Source of the DNA: an uncultured Bacteroides sp.
GTDB lineage: Bacteria > Bacteroidota > Bacteroidia > Bacteroidales > Bacteroidaceae
Reading direction: 5' to 3'
Length of the DNA stretch: 43,837 bases
Assembly: GCA_946628545.1 (NCBI GenBank)
Contig: CAMOWU010000016.1
Span: forward strand, 1 to 43,837
The notes below the pieces were generated by a model. It saw nothing but the letters and a program-made list of their open reading frames with translations. It was not told where the DNA came from and did no database searches. Positions 33,757-41,796 of the stretch are shown piece after piece (within the stretch, counting starts at the first letter, position 1; each line of letters starts with the position of its first letter). The position numbers and the translations under genes are program-made.

Positions 33757-33841
33757 ACATTGACCATTGACCATTGAACATTGAACATTGACCATTGAAC
33801 ATTGAACATTGAACAGTGAGCATTGAGCATTCAACATTGAT
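33751..33841. repeat. Thirteen tandem CATTGAM heptads joining two genes
   Basis: Thirteen 7-bp units run without a break from 33751 to 33841 (CATTGAA/CATTGAC, with three variants CAGTGAG, CATTGAG and CATTCAA near the end). The first unit holds the stop codon of DPP III; the last holds the first two bases of the ATG of the next gene (33840). The gap between the two genes is made entirely of this array. Confidence 0.9.
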
Positions 33842-34508
33842 GGTGACGGAACAGACGAAAGAGAAGATACGGGAGTTGAAACAAGAGTTTCGCGCCCACA
33901 TGAACGGCATGGCCTCCACAGCTATGCGCAATGCCGGCATTGGCTACCGCTTGAACTTCGGCATCGAACTGCCACGTTTGCGCGAGATAGCCAGTGGGTT
34001 TGAACCTGACCATGAACTGGCCCAGGAACTGTGGAAAGAAGACATCAGGGAGTCGATGATTGTCGCTACTCTGCTGCAACCCATCGACACGTTCTATCAG
34101 GAAATTGCCGATATATGGGTGGAGCGGATCCATACCTACGAAATGGCGGGCATAGCGAGCATGAATCTTTTCCAGCGTTTGCCCTACGCCTCGGAGAAGT
34201 CGTTTCAGTGGATGGCATCCGACAATGAGTTTGTCCAGGCCTGTGGCTACCACACCATCATTCATCTCATGCGGCAGAACCCTCTCTCCGATCGTTCGGC
34301 AGAGGAGATGGTGGATCATGCGGTATTCACCCTCAGTTGGGCCTCCAACCCAGCTCCCCTGCGCACTGTGGCTTGGAAAGCCCTTCAGCAATTCGCCTTG
34401 ACATCGCCTAATGCCAGCGCCTACGTGGTGGATCGCATGAAGTTGGCAGGTTTCGACCAGACAGACGAATTACGAGCTTATCTGGACTATCTTGGCGGTG
34501 AAGAGTAA
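33840..34508 (+). CDS. DNA alkylation repair protein (AlkD-like)
   Basis: A 222-residue all-helical HEAT-repeat protein. The helix pattern and blocks (GIELPRLREIA, ELAQELWKEDIRESMIVATLL, WVERIHTYEMAGIASMNLF, WASNPAPLRTVAWKALQQFAL) fit the DNA alkylation repair (AlkC/AlkD-like) family, which excises alkylated purines such as N3-methyladenine or N7-methylguanine. I take ATG 33840 (MVTEQTK) as the start; an earlier in-frame start would translate the repeat array. It is 83 bases after the DPP III stop. Whether the residues needed for glycosylase activity are all present was not checked. Confidence 0.82.
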   Translation: MVTEQTKEKIRELKQEFRAHMNGMASTAMRNAGIGYRLNFGIELPRLREIASGFEPDHELAQELWKEDIRESMIVATLLQPIDTFYQEIADIWVERIHTYEMAGIASMNLFQRLPYASEKSFQWMASDNEFVQACGYHTIIHLMRQNPLSDRSAEEMVDHAVFTLSWASNPAPLRTVAWKALQQFALTSPNASAYVVDRMKLAGFDQTDELRAYLDYLGGEE

Positions 34509-34524
34509 AAAACACCCCTGATAT

Positions 34525-34556
34525 TTGTTCTATAGCGGTAAAAGTGGTAAATTTGT
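34525..34556 (+). promoter_or_regulatory. Promoter of the Fur-family gene
   Basis: TTTG (34525-34528), 20 nt, TAAATTTG (34549-34556): exact consensus match. Transcription would start near 34559, about 12 nt before the ATG at 34571. Confidence 0.75.
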
Positions 34557-34570
34557 AGTGCGGAAACGAT

Positions 34571-35149
34571 ATGGCATCGACGAAGGACACAGAAGACAGT
34601 TTGATGAGGGAGGAGGCACACAGGGTGCTGACTGAATATATGACAGAGCACCACCTGCGCAAGACTCCCGAGCGCTATGCTGTACTGAACGCTGTGTATT
34701 CATTCGATGGCCTCTTCGACGCCGATCAACTCTATCAGCAGTTGGAGAGCCAGTTCCGTGTCAGCCGCGCGTCTATCTACACCACCCTTGACCTGCTTGC
34801 GAGGGTGGGATTGGTGGTGCGCAACCAGATGCCCTCCAAGGTGTATTACGAGCGCAACGTGCAAGGGCAGTTGCACTTCTACAAAGCCTGCACCGAATGT
34901 GGAAAACTGGAACGTTTCAGCAATGAGAGCATGGGTCGTCTCATCAAGGAGATGCCCGTCAGGCGTTTTCACCCCTCGATGTACGCGTTGACCGTGGTGG
35001 GTCTTTGCAGCCATTGCCTGACCAACATCAACCGAAGGAAGAAGCGTCTGGACAAGAAAAAAGCCCTCAATGCCAAGGCAGCGTTGGCAGGCAAGACCGC
35101 CTCTGCCAAGGAACGTGGGAAAGAGAGAAATAAAACAGATAAATCATAA
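34571..35149 (+). CDS. Fur-family metal-responsive repressor
   Basis: A 192-residue cytoplasmic regulator with the winged helix (LRKTPERYAVLNAVYSFDGLFDADQLYQQL... RVSRASIYTTLDLL) and the metal-binding dimer domain. Structural zinc cysteines are C107/C110 (CTEC) and C146/C149 (CSHC). The sensing His/Glu block is QLHFYKACTECG. The C-terminus has a lysine-rich extension (KKRLDKKKALNAKAALAGK) not usual in Fur. It could be Fur, Zur or PerR; the motif set alone does not decide. It is 25 bases upstream of purA on the same strand and probably co-transcribed with it. Confidence 0.9.
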   Translation: MASTKDTEDSLMREEAHRVLTEYMTEHHLRKTPERYAVLNAVYSFDGLFDADQLYQQLESQFRVSRASIYTTLDLLARVGLVVRNQMPSKVYYERNVQGQLHFYKACTECGKLERFSNESMGRLIKEMPVRRFHPSMYALTVVGLCSHCLTNINRRKKRLDKKKALNAKAALAGKTASAKERGKERNKTDKS

Positions 35150-35174
35150 CACAACAACACTCAAACAGTTATTT

Positions 35175-36446
35175 ATGGAAAAAATTGATGTACTTCTGGG
35201 TCTGCAATGGGGCGACGAGGGCAAAGGCAAGGTAGTCGATGTGCTCACTCCAAAGTACGACGTGGTTGCACGTTTTCAGGGTGGTCCGAATGCAGGACAC
35301 ACTTTGGAGTTCGAGGGAGAGAAATACGTATTGCGCTCCATCCCCTCAGGCATTTTTCAAGGCGATAAGATCAATATCATAGGCAACGGTGTGGTGCTCG
35401 CTCCAGACTTGTTCATGGAGGAGGCACAGGCACTGGAGAAATCAGGACATGAACTCAAGTCGCGTCTCCACATCTCTAAGAAAGCCCACCTCATCATGCC
35501 CACTCACCGCATCCTCGACCAAGCCTACGAGGCTCAGAAAGGTAAGAACAAGGTAGGCACCACAGGCAAGGGCATAGGCCCGACCTATACCGACAAGGTG
35601 AGTCGCAACGGTTTGCGCGTAGGCGATATCCTCGACAACTTCGAGGCGAAGTACGCTGCCCACAAGGCCCGTCATGAGGAGATGCTGCGTGCCTTGAATT
35701 TCACCGATTACGACATCAGCGAGGTGGAGAAGAAATGGTTTGAGGGTATCGACTATCTGCGCCAGTTCCCGCTCGTCGATAGCGAGCATGAGATCAACTC
35801 CCTGCTGAAAGCCAACAAAAGCATCCTCTGCGAGGGCGCCCAAGGCACTATGCTCGACATCGACTTCGGCTCTTATCCTTTCGTCACCTCTTCCAACACC
35901 ATCTGCGCCGGTGCTTGCACGGGTCTCGGAGTGGGTCCCAACAAGATAGGCGATGTCTATGGTATCATCAAAGCTTACTGCACTCGTGTGGGCGCAGGTC
36001 CTTTCCCCACCGAACTTTTCGACGAGACAGGTGCCAAGATCCGTGCTATCGGCCATGAGTATGGTGCTGTGACAGGCCGTGAGCGCCGTTGCGGATGGAT
36101 TGACCTTGTGGCTCTGAAATATGCCATCATCATCAATGGAGTGACCAAACTCATCATGATGAAGAGCGACGTGCTCGATGGTTTCCCCACCGTGAAGGCT
36201 TGTGTGGCCTACAAACTCAAGAGCGGCGAGGTGATCGACTATTTCCCCTACGACATCAGCGATGGCATAGAACCCGTCTATAAGGAGATGCCAGGCTGGG
36301 AGCTCAATCTTTCGGAGGTCAAGAGCGAGGACGAATTCCCCCAGACCTTCAAGGATTATATCGCATTCCTGGAGCAGGAACTGGAAGTGCCTATCGCCAT
36401 CGTTTCGGTGGGACCAGACAGAGCACAGACCATCGTTCGCGGATAG
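35175..36446 (+). CDS. purA: Adenylosuccinate synthase
   Basis: A 423-residue GTP-dependent enzyme that makes adenylosuccinate from IMP and aspartate, the first step from IMP to AMP. It has the N-terminal QWGDEGKGKVVDVL loop, GGPNAGHTLEF, the GTTGKGIGPTYTDK block, and VTGRERRCGWIDL. The C-terminal GTP-binding stretch is present. ATG 35175 (MEKIDVLLGLQWGDE) is the family start; the longer frame from 35070 overlaps the end of the Fur gene. Length is normal. Confidence 0.98.
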   Translation: MEKIDVLLGLQWGDEGKGKVVDVLTPKYDVVARFQGGPNAGHTLEFEGEKYVLRSIPSGIFQGDKINIIGNGVVLAPDLFMEEAQALEKSGHELKSRLHISKKAHLIMPTHRILDQAYEAQKGKNKVGTTGKGIGPTYTDKVSRNGLRVGDILDNFEAKYAAHKARHEEMLRALNFTDYDISEVEKKWFEGIDYLRQFPLVDSEHEINSLLKANKSILCEGAQGTMLDIDFGSYPFVTSSNTICAGACTGLGVGPNKIGDVYGIIKAYCTRVGAGPFPTELFDETGAKIRAIGHEYGAVTGRERRCGWIDLVALKYAIIINGVTKLIMMKSDVLDGFPTVKACVAYKLKSGEVIDYFPYDISDGIEPVYKEMPGWELNLSEVKSEDEFPQTFKDYIAFLEQELEVPIAIVSVGPDRAQTIVRG

Positions 36447-36499
36447 TCCCGTGATAGATTTCGGCGGCAAAGGCTCTCTATACTTAAAAAACAACAGTT

Positions 36500-37207
36500 A
36501 TGGGAATATCATTAGGAGGCACAGCCATTTACTGGATACTGTTCATCGGTATTGCAGTGATCAGTTGGTTGGTTCAGGCCAATCTTCAGCGCAAGTTCAA
36601 GAAATACTCGCAGATTCGCTCCTTTGGCGGGCTGACGGGTCGTGAGGTGGCTTTGAAGATGCTCTACGAGAACGGCATCACTGATGTCCAGGTGACGAGC
36701 ACTTCAGGTACGCTGACCGACCACTACAATCCTGCCACCAAGACCGTGAACCTGAGTGAGGGTGTCTATTCAAGCAACAGTGTGATGGCAGCTGCAGTGG
36801 CCGCCCATGAATGCGGTCATGCCGTGCAGCACGCCCGTGCCTATGCCCCGCTGACGCTCCGCTCCAAGTTGGTGCCAGCCGTCTCCTTCTCTTCCAAGTT
36901 CATGACTTGGGTGTTGCTTGGTGGTATGTTGCTCTTGAGCTGGACAGGCAACTCCACGGTATTGCTCATCGGCATCGTGTTGTTCGCCATCACCACCCTT
37001 TTCGCGTTCGTCACCCTGCCTGTGGAGATTGATGCCAGTCGCAGGGCATTGAAATGGCTGGAGCAGAGTGGTATGACCAACGGCTCCTCGCATGCCGCCG
37101 CGACCGATGCGCTCAAGGCAGCAGCCTATACTTACGTGGTGGCAGCCCTCAGTTCGCTCGCCACACTCATCTACTACATCATGATTTATCTTGGAGACAG
37201 AAGATGA
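36500..37207 (+). CDS. Membrane zinc metallopeptidase (YugP-type)
   Basis: A 235-residue inner-membrane protein. One helix near the start (AIYWILFIGIAVISWLV) precedes the catalytic domain with the zinc motif HECGH at 103-107 (AAAVAAHECGHAVQHA). Further membrane helices follow (MTWVLLGGMLLLSW, TVLLIGIVLFAITTLFAFV), a conserved EIDASRRAL block with the likely third ligand and a last helix (YTYVVAALSSLATLIYYI). The family is annotated as neutral zinc metallopeptidase; its substrate is unknown to me. It lies 53 bases after purA. Confidence 0.9.
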   Translation: MGISLGGTAIYWILFIGIAVISWLVQANLQRKFKKYSQIRSFGGLTGREVALKMLYENGITDVQVTSTSGTLTDHYNPATKTVNLSEGVYSSNSVMAAAVAAHECGHAVQHARAYAPLTLRSKLVPAVSFSSKFMTWVLLGGMLLLSWTGNSTVLLIGIVLFAITTLFAFVTLPVEIDASRRALKWLEQSGMTNGSSHAAATDALKAAAYTYVVAALSSLATLIYYIMIYLGDRR

Positions 37208-37257
37208 CCGGTAAACTTCAACTCGTGAAATCTTTTTCAAGATAATCAGATAAATTA

Positions 37258-37291
37258 GCAAATTAAATCCGCATTGTTGGATTTAATTTGC
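37258..37291. promoter_or_regulatory. Perfect 13-bp palindrome overlapping the rpoN promoter
   Basis: GCAAATTAAATCC (37258-37270), an 8-nt loop and GGATTTAATTTGC (37279-37291) form a perfect inverted repeat that ends one base before the -7 box (37292). Its position would cover the -33 region, so it may be an operator; it may also terminate the upstream transcript, though there is no T-run. Confidence 0.55.
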
Positions 37292-37299
37292 TATATTTG
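37292..37299 (+). promoter_or_regulatory. -7 promoter box of rpoN
   Basis: TATATTTG fits TAnnTTTG; transcription would begin near 37302, giving a leader of about 26 nt. Confidence 0.6.
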
Positions 37300-37327
37300 C
37301 ATAAAGTAAACATATACATCGTCTTTC

Positions 37328-38890
37328 ATGCCCAACAAACAAGGTCAAACACAGCAACAGAGCCAGGTTATGGTTCAGAGGCAGAAACTCACCCAGCAAC
37401 AACTGCTTGTGGTGCGTCTCACGGAATTGCCTATTGCCGGCCTGGAAGAGAAGGTGAAGAATGAGTTGGACGAGAACTATGCGCTCGAAGAGGGTCGTCG
37501 AGACGACTATGATGATGAAAACCTGGGCGAGAGCGGTTCCGACACGGAATATGACGTGAATACCGACGACAGCTCATCCGGAGAGTATTCGCGTGATGAG
37601 ATGCTCGAGTCCATGGGTATAAGCGATAATCATAGTGACTACTCCTCCGACGATGTGCCCATCTATTTCGCCAACCGAGGCGACATGAATGTGGAGGTAC
37701 CCATCGGCGACACGGGTTCTTTCATAGAGGACCTTGAGGCGCAGATCGGCGACTACGAAGTGGATGATACGATGCGGCAGATGCTGGTCTATCTCATCGG
37801 TTCGCTCGACAGCCGCGGTTTCATCGATAAATCGTTGGACGAGTTGGCCGACGACATGGCCATCTATCAGAATCTGGACGTGGAAGAGAAAGACGTGGAG
37901 CGCGCCTTGCATCTTCTCCAGAAGTTCGACCCGCCTGGCATCGGCGCTCGCGACCTGAGAGAGTGCCTGCTCATCCAGATCGACCGAATCATTGCCCAGC
38001 AAATGCGTACCGCTGTCGGTGGAGACAGTCAAAAGAACAGTTTGCTGGAACTGGAACGTAAAGTGGTTGCGGACTACTATCAGGCATTTGTCCATAAGAA
38101 CTTCGACAAGATCATGGACGGCTTGGGTATCAGCGCTTCTGAGATGAAAACCGTTCAGGAGGCCATCGCACACCTCAACCCCAAGCCAGGAAGGGCTCTG
38201 AATGAATCCTCGTCGGACAAGGTGATGACCGTCATTCCCGACTTCATCATCGAGACGGACGAGAACGAAAACCAGATCCAGATGTGGCTCAATGAGGGAA
38301 ACATACCTCCCCTTCACGTCAGCCGCGACTATGTGGATGAGATGCGCAGATACGAGAATCGGCGCAAGACATTGAGCAGCGAGGAGAAAGAGGCATACGC
38401 TTTCACCAAGAAAAACGTGGATGAGGCCAAGATGTTCATCGATGCCATCAACCAACGTCGTCACACACTCTATGTCACGATGAAAGCCATCATTGAGTTG
38501 CAGCGTGAGTTCTTCTTCACTCAGGACGACGACCAGCTCAAGCCGATGATCCTTCAGGACGTGGCCACGAAAGCCAATCTCGACATCTCCACGGTGTCGC
38601 GTGTCTGCAACAGCAAGTATGCCATTGTAGATGGCAATGTCTATTCTCTCAAGTATTTCTTTGAACGCCAGCGCTCCAATGCCGATGGCGAAGATATCAA
38701 CATCAGGGAGGTGAAACGTGAGATCCAGGCTTTGGTTGATGCAGAGGACAAGCATAATCCGTTATCGGACGAAGCCATCACTCAGATGCTCAACAACAAA
38801 GGCTTTAATATCAAGCGGCGTACGGTGGCGAAATACCGCGACCAGATGAACCTTCCTAAAGCAAAACTCAGAAAGGAGATCACAAGTTGA
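37328..38890 (+). CDS. rpoN: RNA polymerase sigma-54 factor
   Basis: A 520-residue sigma-54. The Gln-rich activator-interacting region I (QTQQQSQVMVQRQKLTQQQLLVVRLTELP) and the acidic region II (residues 55-115) are clear. The core-binding domain follows (FDPPGIGARDLRECLLIQ; LNPKPGRALNES). Near the C-terminus is the DNA-binding RpoN box RRTVAKYR at 497-504. It directs genes that need an AAA+ activator; no such activator is in this window. Its stop codon overlaps the start of the next gene. Confidence 0.96.
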   Translation: MPNKQGQTQQQSQVMVQRQKLTQQQLLVVRLTELPIAGLEEKVKNELDENYALEEGRRDDYDDENLGESGSDTEYDVNTDDSSSGEYSRDEMLESMGISDNHSDYSSDDVPIYFANRGDMNVEVPIGDTGSFIEDLEAQIGDYEVDDTMRQMLVYLIGSLDSRGFIDKSLDELADDMAIYQNLDVEEKDVERALHLLQKFDPPGIGARDLRECLLIQIDRIIAQQMRTAVGGDSQKNSLLELERKVVADYYQAFVHKNFDKIMDGLGISASEMKTVQEAIAHLNPKPGRALNESSSDKVMTVIPDFIIETDENENQIQMWLNEGNIPPLHVSRDYVDEMRRYENRRKTLSSEEKEAYAFTKKNVDEAKMFIDAINQRRHTLYVTMKAIIELQREFFFTQDDDQLKPMILQDVATKANLDISTVSRVCNSKYAIVDGNVYSLKYFFERQRSNADGEDINIREVKREIQALVDAEDKHNPLSDEAITQMLNNKGFNIKRRTVAKYRDQMNLPKAKLRKEITS

Positions 38891-39516
38891 CCGACAAACA
38901 GCAAATACAGTTGGCAAAGGTACTATCGATGGTGTTCTCGCCATTCTATGTACCTGTATGGTCATTGATAGGCCTGTTCATGTTCAGCCACCTTAAGCTC
39001 TTCCCCCTGAGCTACAAGCTGTTCGTGCTTATCGTGGTCTTCTGTTTCACCGTGTTGGTGCCCTTGCTCAGCATCCGTGTGTTCCAGCATACCAACCGCT
39101 TGTCGCGCTGGGAGATGAGTCACAGGAGGAACCTCCACGTCTCGTACGTGCTGACGCTCTTGTCCTATGCCACTTGTCTGCTGCTCATGTATAAGACCCA
39201 CGTTCCGCTGCTGATCCGCAACATCGTGGTGGCGGCACTGGTGGCGCAGGTCATCTGCACCCTGATCAACCTCAAGTGGAAGATCAGCATTCACATGGTG
39301 GGGATGGGTGGACTGACAGGAGTGGATTTCGCTCTGAGCAACCTCTTCTTCTTCAATCCCTTGCTTCCCGGTTGCATCCTGATCCTGCTCTCGGGTCTGG
39401 TGGGGTCCAGCCGCATCATCCTGCGCCAGCACTCCTTGTTGCAGGTGGTTGCTGGTTTTGCAGTGGGCTTCGCATGCGCCCTGCTCTTTACGCTATCGAC
39501 TTGGATGTCTTTTTAG
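38887..39516 (+). CDS. PAP2-like membrane phosphatase family protein
   Basis: A 209-residue inner-membrane protein with about six helices. Motifs SIHMVGMGGLTG (like SxH of the PAP2 second motif) and SRIILRQHSLLQVVAG (like SR...H...Q of the third motif) point to the type 2 phosphatidic acid phosphatase superfamily. The first motif (K...RP) is not clear; the region SRWEMSHRRNLHVSY may be its remnant, so the enzyme might be inactive or act on another substrate. The TTG start at 38887-38889 shares bases with the rpoN stop TGA (38888-38890), which suggests translational coupling. ATG 38929 is an alternative start that would remove 14 residues. The stop codon lies in a heptad array. Confidence 0.75.
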   Translation: MTDKQQIQLAKVLSMVFSPFYVPVWSLIGLFMFSHLKLFPLSYKLFVLIVVFCFTVLVPLLSIRVFQHTNRLSRWEMSHRRNLHVSYVLTLLSYATCLLLMYKTHVPLLIRNIVVAALVAQVICTLINLKWKISIHMVGMGGLTGVDFALSNLFFFNPLLPGCILILLSGLVGSSRIILRQHSLLQVVAGFAVGFACALLFTLSTWMSF

Positions 39517-39605
39517 TTAAGAGTTAAGAATGAAGAGTTAAGAAATTTAGGCTTTAGGCTTTAGACCTTAGACTTTAGGCTTTAGACTTTAGACTTTAGT
39601 TAAGA
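39515..39605. repeat. Thirteen-heptad array after the PAP2-like gene
   Basis: Thirteen 7-bp units in register: AGTTAAG (twice), AATGAAG, AGTTAAG, then AAATTTA, GGCTTTA, GGCTTTA, GACCTTA, GACTTTA, GGCTTTA, GACTTTA, GACTTTA, GTTAAGA. The first unit overlaps the stop codon TAG (39514-39516). The length, 91 bp, is the same as that of the array at 33751-33841. Confidence 0.85.
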
Positions 39606-39646
39606 ATTCATATAAAGGAAATCTCTATAAAATATATTATTACACT

Positions 39647-40156
39647 ATGAATCCATTAGTATCATTGATTATGGGCAGCACCTCCGACCTTCCGATTATG
39701 GAGAAGGCCGCCAAGTTGCTCGACGAACTTCAGGTACCCTTCGAGATTAATGCATTGTCCGCTCACCGCACGCCCGACGCTGTGGAACGTTTTGCACACG
39801 ATGCTGCGACTCGTGGCATCAAGGTCATCATCGCCGGCGCCGGCATGGCTGCTGCCTTGCCAGGTGTGATTGCCGCCAACACCACACTTCCTGTCATCGG
39901 TGTGCCCATCAAGGGATCTTGCCTTGACGGTATGGACGCACTGTTCTCTATCGTTCAGATGCCTCCAGGCATACCTGTTGCCACAGTGGGTGTGAATGCT
40001 TCCCAGAACGCTGCCATCCTGGCTGTCCAGATCCTCGCCCTCGGCGACCCGCTGCTTGCCGACCGCTTCAGCGACTACAAGACCAGCCTGCGCAAGAAGG
40101 TGGAAAAAGCCAATGCTGAATTGTCGGAACTGAAGTTCCAGTTCAAAACCAACTAG
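39647..40156 (+). CDS. purE: N5-carboxyaminoimidazole ribonucleotide mutase
   Basis: A 169-residue class I PurE that rearranges N5-CAIR to CAIR in purine synthesis. It has the GSTSDLPIMEKA start, ALSAHRTPDAVERFA (catalytic His region), IIAGAGMAAALPGVIAANTTLPVIGVP and the ATVGVN block. ATG 39647 is the first good start; the upstream leader is AT-rich (ATAAAATATATTATTACACT) without a clear consensus box. ispG follows 108 bases later. The match to the family is full length. Confidence 0.97.
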   Translation: MNPLVSLIMGSTSDLPIMEKAAKLLDELQVPFEINALSAHRTPDAVERFAHDAATRGIKVIIAGAGMAAALPGVIAANTTLPVIGVPIKGSCLDGMDALFSIVQMPPGIPVATVGVNASQNAAILAVQILALGDPLLADRFSDYKTSLRKKVEKANAELSELKFQFKTN

Positions 40157-40264
40157 AATTCTTTTTTGTCACGAATTGAAGAAACGCAAGTTCGACAAAG
40201 TCAATTAGCGAATTTCTAAATTTCTAATTTGTAGCATATTAGAAACTAATATAATCTATAGGGT

Positions 40265-41662
40265 ATGGCACCTTTTAAATATACACGCAGAAGATCGAGC
40301 GAGGTGAGGATAGGCGGTACGTTGCTTGGAGGCGACAACCCTATTCGCTTGCAGTCGATGACCAACACTTCAACCCTCGACACTGAGGGTTGCATCGCAC
40401 AGGCAAAACGTATCGTGGATGCCGGTGGAGAGATTGTCCGTCTGACCACCCAGGGCACTCGCGAGGCTGAGAACCTGAAAGGGATCAAGGAGGGTTTGAT
40501 GGCTGCGGGTTATGATGTCCCTTTGGTGGCCGACGTGCATTTCAATGCAGCAGTGGCCGACGTGGCGGCACTCTATGCCGACAAGGTGAGGATCAACCCC
40601 GGCAATTATGTGGATCCAGGCCGCAAGTTCAAGCATATCGACTACACTGATGAGGAGTATGCCGCTGAGTTGAAGAAGATAGAAGAACGTTTTGTGCCGT
40701 TCCTCAACATCTGCAAGGCGCATCACCGCGCCATCCGAATAGGCGTGAACCACGGTTCGCTGTCCGACCGCATCATGAGCCGCTATGGCGACACGCCTGC
40801 TGGCATGGTGGAGTCGTGCATGGAGTTTCTGCGCATTTGTGTGAAGGAGCAGTTCACGGACGTGGTCATCTCCATCAAGGCAAGCAACACCGTGGTGATG
40901 GTGCGTACCGTTCGTCTGCTTGTGGCAGAGATGGATAAGGAAGGTATGGCTTTTCCCTTGCACCTTGGCGTGACCGAGGCCGGTGAGGGAGAGGACGGAC
41001 GTATCAAGAGTGCGGTTGGTATAGGTGCCCTGCTCTGCGAGGGCATAGGCGATACTATCCGTGTTTCGCTCTCCGAGGCTCCTGAGCGTGAAATCCCTGT
41101 AGCCCGCCGTTTAGTCGATTTCATCGAGGAATGTGCTGGCATCCGTGAGCAAGCCAAGGCTTCGATTGCCGACGACACAGTGACGGTAGAGTTTGCCGAG
41201 ACCGACTGGGAGACTCTTCAGCTGAAGGCTGCCATGGCAGTAGGCGCGCTTTTCATTGATGGCTTGGCTCATCAACTTGTCATCAAAAACGACGGTTTCA
41301 CCGAGGAAAAACTGACTGAGCTCTCCGATGCAATCCTACAGGCGGCGAGGGTGAAGTTCACCAAGACGGAGTACATCTCCTGCCCGGGTTGTGGTCGTAC
41401 GCTCTACGACTTGGAATCGACGATAGCCCGTATCAAGGCTGCCACTTCCCACCTCAAGAGCCTGAAAATCGCCATCATGGGCTGTATAGTGAACGGTCCA
41501 GGCGAGATGGCCGACGCAGACTATGGTTATGTGGGCGCCGGAGTGGGGAAGGTGAGCCTTTACCGCCAGAAAGAGTGCGTGGAGAAGAATATTCCGGCAG
41601 AAGAAGCCGTTGACCACCTGCTAAAATTGATAGAAGACGATAAAAATTCGGCAAAGATTTAG
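40265..41662 (+). CDS. ispG: 4-hydroxy-3-methylbut-2-en-1-yl diphosphate synthase (short A* domain)
   Basis: A 465-residue [4Fe-4S] enzyme of the MEP isoprenoid pathway (MEcPP to HMBPP). The TIM-barrel domain has RLQSMTNTSTLDTEGCIAQ, VPLVADVHFN, RINPGNY and GVNHGSLSDRI. The C-terminal domain has the cluster cysteines C373, C376 (ISCPGCGR) and C407 (GCIVNGPGE), with E414. The order resembles the three-domain (A-A*-B) form of Bacteroidetes and plants, but the insert between barrel and cluster domain is only about 85 residues (290-372). The Bacteroides proteins I know are roughly 600 residues, so most of A* seems to be missing. The frame is intact, so it is probably functional. It is preceded by an AT-rich leader. 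Confidence 0.95.
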   Translation: MAPFKYTRRRSSEVRIGGTLLGGDNPIRLQSMTNTSTLDTEGCIAQAKRIVDAGGEIVRLTTQGTREAENLKGIKEGLMAAGYDVPLVADVHFNAAVADVAALYADKVRINPGNYVDPGRKFKHIDYTDEEYAAELKKIEERFVPFLNICKAHHRAIRIGVNHGSLSDRIMSRYGDTPAGMVESCMEFLRICVKEQFTDVVISIKASNTVVMVRTVRLLVAEMDKEGMAFPLHLGVTEAGEGEDGRIKSAVGIGALLCEGIGDTIRVSLSEAPEREIPVARRLVDFIEECAGIREQAKASIADDTVTVEFAETDWETLQLKAAMAVGALFIDGLAHQLVIKNDGFTEEKLTELSDAILQAARVKFTKTEYISCPGCGRTLYDLESTIARIKAATSHLKSLKIAIMGCIVNGPGEMADADYGYVGAGVGKVSLYRQKECVEKNIPAEEAVDHLLKLIEDDKNSAKI

Positions 41663-41682
41663 TGTTTTTGTTGAAAACTCAT

Positions 41683-41690
41683 TATCTTTG
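41683..41690 (+). promoter_or_regulatory. -7 promoter box of the outer-membrane protein gene
   Basis: TATCTTTG fits TAnnTTTG; no exact TTTG at 19-21 nt upstream. Transcription would begin near 41693 and the hairpin at 41701-41720 would lie in the leader (about 100 nt). Confidence 0.5.
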
Positions 41691-41700
41691 CAAAATGTAG

Positions 41701-41720
41701 GGACGCGATGTGTCGCGTCC
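41701..41720. repeat. GGACGCGA-TGTG-TCGCGTCC hairpin
   Basis: A perfect 8-bp stem with a 4-nt loop in the leader of the next gene. I recall this sequence as a dispersed Bacteroidales repeat. A hairpin here could shape translation of the mRNA. Confidence 0.6.
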
Positions 41721-41796
41721 GCCACTACATAGGAGGCAGCGCGAATGCGGTAGGAATAATGAAGACAATATCAATAACAACTAAAACTATAGCATT

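Noticed and set aside
33816-33839. Earlier in-frame start for the DNA alkylation repair gene
   Set aside because: Would translate the heptad array; ATG 33840 gives the natural N-terminus.
37574-38755. 393-codon frame antisense to rpoN
   Set aside because: Shadow frame; the plus-strand product is a full-length sigma-54.
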